From the NCBI GenBank assembly GCA_033239005.1, contig BSQZ01000022.1, forward strand, positions 1,331,501 through 1,395,500: a stretch of 64,000 nt of DNA, in the 5' to 3' direction. The notes beneath the pieces are model-generated. The model was not told where the DNA came from. It worked only from the letters and a program-made list of their open reading frames with translations, and searched no databases. The first letter of the stretch is position 1, and every line of letters starts with the position of its first letter. Shown piece after piece: positions 37,203 to 49,200 of this stretch. Source of the stretch: Lamellibrachia satsuma (taxonomy: Eukaryota; Annelida; Polychaeta; Sabellida; Siboglinidae). Made by a program: the position numbers and the translations under genes.

Positions 37203-40200
37203 CTGTCATAATGCTTCAGCTTTTCAAAAAGTTTTTGGTTATCAAAATAATATGGCGAATGTAGGAAGTGATAACACAAAGTCAGATTGATGAGATGATG
37301 ATTTTGGGCAAGGACAGGCGATAGAAATGATGACCTGTCTGATAAAAACGATTTTAAACTGTGGTAGTCCATTGGGCCAACATAATATGAAAAATTATGG
37401 CCCGAACTGGCCCGACAGCCCCCCCAAAAGGCACCATGCCAGTGTTAATGTCAAGGCCTGTATTGTCCCGGGTTGATGTAGGTCAAAGTGTCGTGCAACA
37501 GGTTTCGTGTCATGTCATACATCGGTGTTACAAGATTATCCCTGGACAGATTTGGGGTCAATTACATTGTAATTGGACTTTGAATGGTAATTCCAATTCC
37601 GGAATGGGTAAAAATGTACTTGGTATTTTCAATTACTTTTGACTTCATTTTCAATTACTTTTCAATTAATATTTTTTTACTCAAATTATTCCATACAAAT
37701 AATCAATAAAATATAATATGTTACATATATCATATTTGTTTGTCATTATTTATCATAATATACTGAAATTAAATAGAGCTGCTCTAAAATATGTGTTATT
37801 TTCAGGCTATGACTATGGTTGCTCTGTTCACATAAAGTTATTTCTATATGGAATTGATAATTAGAATTGGTATTGATATTTTGGAATTTAATTTGGTATT
37901 TTTGAATTGATATAATGTAATTGATCCCAGGTCTGATGTAGACGCAGCCTTCCATCTGTCTGTATTCCAATGTGTGTCTGCCCATTCTTGTAGACGTTCT
38001 TCCTGCGTTATGCCGGAGACAACTTTGCTTTCCGGTGCAAGCGCGATAAGGGGTGCGAAATTGTAACGGCCACTCGCACTCAGTGCAAGTATTGCCGCTA
38101 CCAGAAGTGTCTCCATGTCGGGATGACGCGCAAAGGTGAGTGTCCTTTCTGGTGACACGATACCGACAGTACACGTAATAATAACACAGATATTGATATC
38201 AATCAAAGCAGGATGAGTGACATAAAAATTATTGGTCTGTCTGCCACAGAAACTGCTCAGAATGAATGACTTGTGGCAACTCTGGTGGTTGTCGTAACAA
38301 TCATTGCAGAGCAGTTTCATGGCCGTGACAGTGACAAGACGTCCAAATCGTGGTCCGAATTTAAATACTCAGAATTTATTTTTGTTTCATCTCAACAAAG
38401 ACAAATCAAAATTGCAAAACCACAAAAATCTATTTATTCGTTGCACAGTGCACACAGTAAAATATTTGTAGGAATGTTTTACTTGAGTAAGTATTCGTGT
38501 TATTCACATTACGTTATCCACCTAACCCAAGGATAAAAATACATACCTCAGTATGCTATCTTTACATAGACTAACATTGCGCTGTGACACTGTGAAAACC
38601 AACATTGTTACAGCTTCTTAAACATAAATGAAAATATGATATGAGGATACATTAATAGTGCATGTATTGACAACATGCATTGTATCAAACTGGACAGATG
38701 CTGTAAGCCCTCCCATGCAAGGCATCACAGCTAGTCTTTCAAATCATCTACAATTTGACCACGAATGAGCAGAACGTATGAAAAATCTAAGTTGAAAGAA
38801 CACTGTGAAATGGTCATGTCAAGATGACCCCCACTGGCCATACAGACAGCGTGGTGAGATAAAAAGTATTTTATTGCAGCCATATAATTTTGACCACTGT
38901 AAAGATAGGAAGTTACAAAGGTCACAATATCACCATTACTTGTTAAGAGTGCCGAATTAACAATATTTTGCCATTGGCTTTATTATTCTGCACCAGTGAA
39001 GTTGTCTTTCTATAATTGATGATGTGGTGGTGGGAGATGTACTGTATCCAGGGGGTGGGGGGGCTACCGGCTGATATGCATAAAATGTCCAATGTGCAGA
39101 TACACATATGGAGATTGGAAGTTATCAGCAAACTCTTACATATGCACATGTATAGATTTATAGTATATAATATTCACGTAGGTACATATACTTCATGACG
39201 GCAGGAGAGCATATAATTATAAGTACAAAACAAGACATGGTTTGGGTGAACTTGTAGATCATTTAATGCCAAAACATCACGTGTTCAACAAAAATGTACA
39301 ATTAAATACACATGATAATGTCTCCCTCTGTGCAAGATCTATGAGTGACTAATGCTAAAGTCTAAAATACTAGCTAAAAAAAAAATTTCTACGTGGCACC
39401 CACAATGGCAGGATGTGTGAGCAAGAAACGTGAAGGAGGGTGTGCTACACCCGCAGCTGCAAGGTTCAGGGCCTTGTCGATGAGGCACGAAGTGGGTTAT
39501 ACAGGCGGCCGGTGCGGGTGTTCATGGGTAAAACGATTCCTGCTAATCAGCAGAATTACAAATAATTAATGATACTGCCAACTGGCACACGTTAACAGTA
39601 ATTAGACAAAGAACAACGCACGGTATCAAATTACACTTATTGTGTAAATAAAGATGTATATATTTTTAAATCTCATCATTTAATTAACATTAATCTATGA
39701 ATATTAGTAAATTAATCTATATCACATATCATGAAACAATGCAATGTTTACTCGTTAAAGGTGTGTATTTGGTTATACTCCATCAACTTGAAAAGGGTAT
39801 AATTTTGTGTAACTGGTGGAATGTGACTCCCATCAAAAAGGGTGTATATTTCAATCCTCTCAACATGAAGAGGATATATATTTTTTGTAGAAGTCTAATA
39901 CATGTTTAGGGGGTCAGTTAGATAAATTCTCAAGGGTGGTATACTGGCAGTGTATTGGGTGGCTTCCCCTAGGGGTGTAGCTGTTCATATCTATGTGTTC
40001 ATTCACAGGGCTGTATAAAATTACTGAATACCTGGCTACAGACAGTGGTGGTATTAAGTGAGCAAATAGCTTATGTGCAGTAACTGCAGCATGGCTGAAT
40101 GCTTCCCGGAAAAGTTGTACTGGAATGAACAGGCCTGCCAGAGGGTGAAGCGTAAAGTGGGTGTCAAATAATCATGTGTCCCCATTAGTCACTTGTAAAT

Positions 40201-43200
40201 GCTTTACTCAGTTTTGCTGTAATTAAGGTCTGTTGTATTGCAGCCATTTGTAAAATGACTGGTGTTTCTGTCAGGTTGAGTTTGTCTGTATAGAGCTGAG
40301 AATGTGTTATTGCTTGAATCTGAACTTAGGCCACCTGCGCTGTGAGTACGGGACATTTCTGTCAAGCGGAATTGATCGCTCAGTAAAGATAATTCGAGAA
40401 TTCCCATTAGTAGGTCAGGACAGTGTATGTGACATCTGCAGTGAGGCTGAATAAATCGGGACAGATCAGTATGTTTTTTCATATGGGACACAAAATAATG
40501 ATTATCATTTGATCACATTGGCACCCGTTGCGGCATAAAATCCTAAAAAAAATTCTCGAGAAAATCAATATGGCAGATGCTCCCTGTCAGATGTCACCAA
40601 AAACATTTTGTCTACACAAGCAGGGGATCCTTCCTTCACTGACAGGGATCCTTCCTTCACTGACAGGTCCATATTCTGCCAACCAGCAACTAGATATTTA
40701 ACCCTGTGTGCAACCAAAGTGTTGTAATCAGCAACCAAAGTATTGTAATCAGCAACTGAAGTGTTGTAATCAGCAACTGAAGTGTTGTAGTCAGCAACTG
40801 AAGTGTTGTAGTCAGCATCTGAAGTGTTGTAATCAGCAACTGAAGTGTTGTAGTCAGCAACTGAAGTGTTGTAGTCAGCAAATGAAGTGCTGTAGTCAGC
40901 AACTGAAGTGTTGTGGTCAACAACTGAAGGGTTGTGGTCAACAACTGAGGTGTTGTGGTCAGCAAATGTGCCCTTTTCCCTGACCAGAAACTATGTTTTT
41001 AAGATGCAAAAATCTTTGAAAAGGGGATACAGGCACTTTATCCATATGCCATGGAGATGGAAGTGGAAGGGGATACAGGCACTTTATTCATATGCCATGG
41101 AGGTGGAAGTAGAAGGGGATACAGGCACTTTATTCATATGCCATGGAGGTGGAAGTAGAAGGGGATACAGGTACTTGATCCATATGCCATGGAGATGGAA
41201 GTGGAAGGGGATACAGGCACTTTATCCATATGCCATGGAGGTGGAAGTGGAAGGGGATACAGGCACTTTATCCATATGCCATGGATGTGGAAGGGGATAC
41301 AGGCTCTTTATCCATATGCCATGGAGATGGAAGTGGAAGGGGATACAGGCACTTTATTCATATGCCATGGAGATGGAAGTAGAAGGGGATACAGGCACTT
41401 TATTCATATGCCATGGAGGTGGAAGTAGAAGGGGATACAGGCACTTTATTCATATGCCATGGAGATGGAAGTAGAAGGGGATACAGGCACTTTATCCATA
41501 TGCCATGGAGGTGGAAGTGGAAGGGGATACAGGCACTTTATCCATATGCCATGGAGATGGAAGTGGAAGGGGATACAGGCACTTTATCCATATGCCATGG
41601 AGGTGGAAGTGGAAGGGGATACAGGCACTTTATCCATATGCCATGGATGTGGAAGGGGATACAGGCTCTTTATCCATATGCCATGGAGATGGAAGTGGAA
41701 GGGGATACAGGCACTTTATTCATATGCTATGGAGGTGGAAGTGGAAGGGGATACAGGCACTTTATTCATATGCTATGGAGGTGGAAGTGGAAGGGGATAC
41801 AGGCACTTTATTCATATGCCATGGATGTGGAAGGAGATGCAGGCTCTTTATCCATATGTCATGGATGTGGAAGGAGATGCAGGCTCTTTATCCATATGTC
41901 ATGGATGTGGAAGGGGATGCAGGCTCTTTATCCATATGTCATGGAGATGGAAGTAGAAGGGGATACAGGCACTTTATTCATATGCTATGGAGATGGGAGT
42001 AGAAGGGGATGCAGGCACTTTATTCATATGCCATGGAGGTGGAAGTGGAAGGGGATACAGGCACTTTATCCATATGCCATGGATGTGGAAGGAGATGCAG
42101 GCTCTTTATCCATATGTCATGGAGATGGAAGGAGATGCAGGCTCTTTATCCATATGTCATGGATGTGGAAGGAGATGCAGGCTCTTTATCCATATGCCAT
42201 GGATGTGGAAGGAGATGCAGGCTCTTTATCCATATGTCATGGAGATGGAAGGAGATGCAGGCTCTTTATCCATATGTCATGGAGATGGAAGGAGATGCAG
42301 GCTCTTTATCCATATGTCATGGATGTGGAAGGAGATGCAGGCTCTTTATCCATATGCCATGGATGTGGAAGGAGATGCAGGCTCTTTATCCATATGTCAT
42401 GGAGATGGAAGGAGATGCAGGCTCTTTATCCATATGTCATGGATGTGGAAGGAGATGCAGGCTCTTTATCCATATGTCATGGAGATGGAAGGAGATGCAG
42501 GCTCTTTATCCATATGTCATGGATGTGGAAGGAGATGCAGGCTCTTTATCCATATGCCATGGATGTGGAAGGAGATGCAGGCTCTTTATCCATATGTCAT
42601 GGAGATGGAAGGAGATGCAGGCTCTTTATCCATATGTCATGGATGTGGAAGGAGATGCAGGCTCTTTATCCATATGCCATGGATGTGGAAGGAGATGCAG
42701 GCTCTTTATCCATATGTCATGGAGATGGAAGGAGATGCAGGCTCTTTATCCATATGTCATGGAGATGGAAGGAGATGCAGGCTCTTTATCCATATGTCAT
42801 GGATGTGGAAGGAGATGCAGGCTCTTTATCCATATGCCATGGATGTGGAAGGAGATGCAGGCTCTTTATCCATATGTCATGGAGATGGAAGGAGATGCAG
42901 GCTCTTTATCCATATGTCATGGATGTGGAAGGAGATGCAGGCTCTTTATCCATATGCCATGGATGTGGAAGGAGATGCAGGCTCTTTATCCATATGTCAT
43001 GGAGATGGAAGGAGATGCAGGCTCTTTATCCATATGCCATGGATGTGGAAGGAGATGCAGGCTCTTTATCCATATGTCATGGAGATGGAAGGAGATGCAG
43101 GCTCTTTATCCATATGTCATGGAGATGGAAGGAGATGCAGGCTCTTTATCCATATGTCATGGATGTGGAAGGAGATGCAGGCTCTTTATCCATATGCCAT

Positions 43201-46200
43201 GGATGTGGAAGGAGATGCAGGCTCTTTATCCATATGCCATGGAGATGGAAGGAGATGCAGGCTCTTTATCCATATGCCATGGATGTGGAAGGAGATGCAG
43301 GCTCTTTATCCATATGTCATGGATGTGGAAGGAGATGCAGGCTCTTTATCCATATGTCATGGATGTGGAAGGGGATGCAGGCTCTTTATCCATATGTCAT
43401 GGAGATGGAAGTAGAAGGGGATACAGGCACTTTATCCATATGCCATGGATGTGGAAGGAGATGCAGGCTCTTTATCCATATGTCATGGAGATGGAAGGAG
43501 ATGCAGGCTCTTTATCCATATGTCATGGAGATGGAAGGAGATGCAGGCTCTTTATCCATATGTCATGGAGATGGAAGGAGATGCAGGCTCTTTATCCATA
43601 TGCCATGGATGTGGAAGGAGATGCAGGCTCTTTATCCATATGTCATGGATGTGGAAGGAGATGCAGGCTCTTTATCCATATGTCATGGATGTGGAAGGGG
43701 ATGCAGGCTCTTTATCCATATGTCATGGAGATGGAAGTAGAAGGGGATACAGGCACTTTATTCATATGCCATGGAGATGGAAGTGGAAGGGGATACAGGC
43801 ACTTTATCCATATGCCATGGATGTGGAAGGGGATACAGGCTCTTTATCCATATGCCATGGATATGGAAGTGGAAGGGGATACAGGCACTTTATCCATATG
43901 CCATGAATGTGGAAGGGGATACAGGCTCTTTATCCATATGCCATGGAGATGGAAGTAGAAGGGGATACAGGCACTTTATTCATATGCCATGGAGGTGGAA
44001 GTAGAAGGGAATACAGGCACTTTATTCATATGCTATGGAGGTGGAAGTAGACGGGGATACAGGCTCTTTATCCATATGCCATGGATATGGAAGTGGAAGG
44101 GGAAACAGGCTCTTTATCCATATGCCATGGAGATGGAAGTAGAAGGGGATACAGGCACTTTATTCATATGCCATGGAGGTGGAAGTAGAAGGGGATACAG
44201 GCACTTTATTCATATGCCATGGAGGTGGAAGTAGAAGGGGATACATGCTCTTTATCCATATGCCATGGATGTGGAAGGGGATACAGGCTATTTATCCATA
44301 TGCCATGGATATGGAAGTAGAAGGGGATACAGGCACTTTATTCATATGCCATGGAGGTGGAAGGGGATACAGGCACTTTATCCATATGCCATGGAGATGG
44401 AAGTGGAAGGGGATATAGGCGCGTTGTTCATATGCTATGGAGATGGAAGTGGAAGGGGATACATGCATTTTATTTATATGCCATGGAGATGGAAGTAGAA
44501 GGGGATACAGGCACTTTATTCATATGCCATGGAGATGGAAGTAGAAGGGGATACAGGCACTTTATTCATATGCCATGGAGGTGGAAGGGGATACAGGCAC
44601 TTTATCCATATGCCATGGAGATGGAAGTGGAAGGGGATATAGGCGCGTTGTTCATATGCTATGGAGATGGAAGTGGAAGGGGATACATGCATTTTATTTA
44701 TATGCCATGGAGATGGAAGTAGAAGGGGATACAGGCACTTTATTCATATGCTATGGAGATGGAAGTAGAAGGGGATGCAGGCACTTTATTCATATGCCAT
44801 GGAGATGGAAGTAGAAGGGGATGCAGGCACTTTATTCATATGCTATGGAGATGGAAGTAGAAGGGGATACAGGCACTTTATTCATATGCCATGGAGATGG
44901 AAGTAGAAGGGGATACAGGCACTTTATTCATATGCTATGGAGATGGAAGTAGAATGGGATACAGGCACTTTATTCATATGCTATGGAGATGGAAGTAGAA
45001 GGGGATACAGGCACGTTATTCATATGCCATGGAGATGGAAGTAGAAGGGGATTCAGGCACTTTATTCATATGCTATGGAGATGGAAGTAGAAGGGGATAC
45101 AGGCACTTTATTCATATGCTATGGAGATGGAAGTAGAAGGGGATACAGGCACTTTATTCATATGCTATGGAGATGGAAGTAGAAGGGGATACAGGCACTT
45201 TATTCATATGCCATGGAGATGGAAGTAGAAGGGGATACAGGCACTTTATTCATATGCTATGGAGATGGAAGTAGAAGGGGATGCAGGCACTTTATTCATA
45301 TGCCATGGAGATGGAAGTAGAAGGGGATGCAGGCACTTTATTCATATGCTATGGAGATGGAAGTAGAAGGGGATACAGTCACTTTATTCATATGCTATGG
45401 AGATGGAAGTAGAAGGGGATACAGGCACTTTATTCATATGCCATGGAGATGGAAGTAGAAGGGGATGCAGGCACTTTATTCATATGCTATACAGATGGAA
45501 GTAGAAGGGGATACAGGCACTTTATTCATATGCTATGGAGATGGAAGTAGAAGGGGATACAGACACTTTATTCATATGCCATGGAGATGGAAGTAGAAGG
45601 GGATACAGGCACTTTATTCATATGCCATGGAGGTGGAAGTGGAAGGGGATACAGATACTTTATTCATATGCCTTGGAGGTGGAAGTGAAACTGTGATCTA
45701 TGCCCAAATGAGATATTTGTAGTTTGTGTGAATACATCCAACACCATGCATATTATTGTATGCCTGTAAAGACAATAGGAGAGAACAAAGTTTATGTATG
45801 GCAATGATGCCATACTTGCTTCCTATATTATATGGCAGTAAAATGGTGTGTTACTTTCTATCCCAGCATGCAGTGCATGGCTAAAATGTTCTACCATGAG
45901 TTTGTTGCTGAGTGAATCTTGACATGTTGCATTGGTGAATGGTGATAAAACAGGTGATAGTATATTAAGGTAAACAAGACCCTGCATGCTTAGTTAGCAA
46001 TTCTTATGGCCCATTTAATTATACAGTTGTTATGGTACATTATACAGTTGTTATGGTACATTATACAGTTGTTATGGTGCAATAAAGAGTTGTTATGATC
46101 AGGGGTGAAAACTAACATTTTTGTTCATCAGCCCAATCGGGCTGGTAAGTTTCAAAATGTACCGGTGTTTGTGTTTCCAGAGCGTCCATCCCATGTCCAG

Positions 46201-49200
46201 CTGAGGGACGGTCAGCAGCAGTGCGTGGTCTGTCTTGATCTGGCCAATGGGGTGCACTTTGGCGCTGTCACCTGCGAGGGGTGTAAGGTAAGGGCGTGGG
46301 TGTCTGGCAGGGTGGAGCTATGATAGTGGGGTAGGGTGAACAGCGCAGACCTCATTAGCCATGGCATGAAACTCTCGTGCAATTAAAATATAAGATGTAG
46401 AATTTCATTAAAAATTAACTATGAAATATGGTGAATGTCTTCTTGATTCACCAACAAATATTTTATTGTTGGTTAGAGGTTTTGGCAGTAAAGTTTGTAG
46501 TAATGTTGATTTTGATTGTAACAACAATTTTTAAACAAATAATATAATGTGCATTACTTAATATAAAATTTTCTACCGCTTAGTTATTTACAATTTTAAT
46601 TATTAAATGAGTTTGCCATCACTAACAGTGACAAAGTGCGTAAGATATAAATATTAAATCTTGCTACTCTAAAAAGCTACATTATTCACGCATTCATTTT
46701 AATTTTGCAGAAGTTTTTCCGGCGCGGTTTGACGGAACACGAGTCATATCAGTGCAAGTTGGACAAGAGCTGTCCCATCAACCCTCGTACACGCAACGCC
46801 TGCCGTTACTGTCGCTACCAGAAGTGTATCAATGTGGGCATGTCACGTGAAGGTAGATTTACAATCTTGTGTACCGACTGGGGCACGCATATACACTGAG
46901 TAATGATATGAGTCCAGCTCACAAATGTTATGCGCTTACTTTTGTTCATCATCGGCTATGCAGAAATTCTCAGATTTAATGAATTCACATGTCCTGTCAA
47001 GTGTGTGCTGGAATTATCTATAAAGCCTACCATTTTATTTCAGTGAAAATTAATATTGATCATTTAAACAATCTTATAAAAATTGGGAGCAATTTATGGA
47101 TACTTTTGCATGTTATGGATGCTTTGAGCTTGGCAGTGTTTTAGCTGAACAATAGTAATGCTTCTTGCTGCATATGTGTTTCCATCTGCCAACAGGACGT
47201 ATGCTAGAGGCACATGTAGGTTTGATAAAGTTTGATTTTCTCATTATTTGAAACTGTAAGAAAATTTTTCAACTATAAAGAAAATCGCTGATGGATTATA
47301 TATTGTACCTACCAGGGTTGGCATGTAACGAAGTAAAAGTACTTTGTTACAATACTTCAGTAGTTATTTCAAGTAATTAGCGTGTAACGAAGTAACATTT
47401 TGACTAAATACATTTTACTTGTAACACAGTAGTTTTATCTAAAGTAACGCGACTTTTTACTCCGTTACTTTTATTTACTTTGCAATATATTTTTGTTACA
47501 TTTTTTTGCTGAAACCGCTGCTGCCGGTGGCGCTACACCGTCAACGACATTTCAAAAACTTTTCATAGTCGCCAGGCCAAAAGCTAATAATAGCATTTAA
47601 TCGCATGCCAGTTCGCGATCATATTTGCATGCATACCTCTCTTCGGGAAATCAACGCAACCACTGTTTTATATCTACGTCAGTGAATAAAGTCTGTCAAA
47701 TATTGGCATAGGTCAGGTCAAAGCCATTGACATGAAATGTCACTTCGAGCACACAACGCTTCAACGCCATCTCAAACCATGATGCAAATGTCTCCGTTGC
47801 ACCATATAATCTATTAATGAGTAAGTTTCCAATACGTATTATAAATATTAAAATTTGCAATTTCGACAATGTATTGATAATCCCTATACACTGACACAAT
47901 TCTGATATTCGTGAACGAACGCGCATCGTGGATCGAGAACGAGAACCAATTTTTGCCCATTGCCATTGTAAGCAACGGCCTTACCGGCTTGCATCAGTGT
48001 TAAACAGCATTTTATTTTCATGAATAAAATTCATATTGCAATGTTTAATAAATTCATAATAATGATTACTCCACAGAACTAAACAGTAAAGAACTGATAC
48101 TCTGCCATTTGGCAGCATCCTTTCCTAGCAATGGCTTATTCAAGCTGACCCATAAATAATATCAAGGACAGGGACAGGGGCCCTGACAGGTCACTTTTAA
48201 TTGCAATTAGCAACAGCATTCCTCTGTTGCACTGGTCTGTCTTCTGAACAATTCTAGCCCCAGCTGGTACCAGGTAACCAACACAGCTAGCTGCTTAAGC
48301 GTGTTGTTTCAATGTTTGTGTGAGCTGATAAGACATGTCTGGGAAGACATGAGAAGGTGGGGGTTCACAAGCTAGATGGCTTCATCAGCCAGGCATCAAA
48401 TGTCTTTGTTAATTTTACTATAGGCAGGTTGTATTACCTCTGACCAGTTTCACTGAGAGGCTACTACTAGTACTGGACTGACCCTCTAGCTACTCAGATA
48501 CAACACACCTGCCTATACACATCCTGTTGTACAATCTAGCTCCTCCCATACCTCAGTGAAACAGGTCGATAAAAGACAGATTGTGCCTCATAATTAATTA
48601 AGTTCTGTATTTAGCTGAAATTATTTGATGTTGTGAGAGCTCATTAAAGATAATCTAATTTTCCAAGCAACCAAGTGAGCACCATGTTCAAGGGTGGCAG
48701 ACTGATTGACCAGCTAAGGCTGTCTGGGAGCACATTGTTATAGGCAGAGTGGTTGCAAAACAGTTGTCAGACACAAGTTGTGTAATTTATATAATATTAC
48801 TCATGATTTTGTTGTTATTTTTAAGTGTTGTACTTTTACTTCTACTTCTACTTCAAGTACTAAAAGTAGTTTTACTTTTTACTCAAGTACTTTTTTTACA
48901 AAGTAATTTTTCATTTACTCAAGTAGTTTTTAGGTGAATTACTTTTACTTTTACTCAAATACAAAATAACAGTAATTCAGTCTAATTCAGTCAACCCTGG
49001 TACCTACACAGTCTATTGGTGGCTTAAAACACTGCTGTTGAGATTACTGTGTGTGTTTGTTTCTTCTTCAGCCATTCAGATGGGTCGACCATCAAAAGTG
49101 CGCTATTCGAGTGAATCCGGCCCCACGGACTTGAATCTAACCACAAACAATAGCAACGAGGCTGCAGATGTCACGTGCTCCAATAACGGTGCCCCGATGG

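Noticed and set aside
41021..44814. Very long open frames (up to 775 codons) that could be read as a repetitive secreted or Trp-rich protein
   Set aside because: All three forward frames are open and read the same cycle because the 40/46-bp unit lacks stops; no start context, splice logic or flanking domain.
33985..46852. Two adjacent receptor genes, each with one DBD
   Set aside because: Exon 2 ends in phase 1 and exon 3 completes the codon; there is no LBD, stop or polyadenylation signal tied to DBD1, and the two-DBD receptor class is known.
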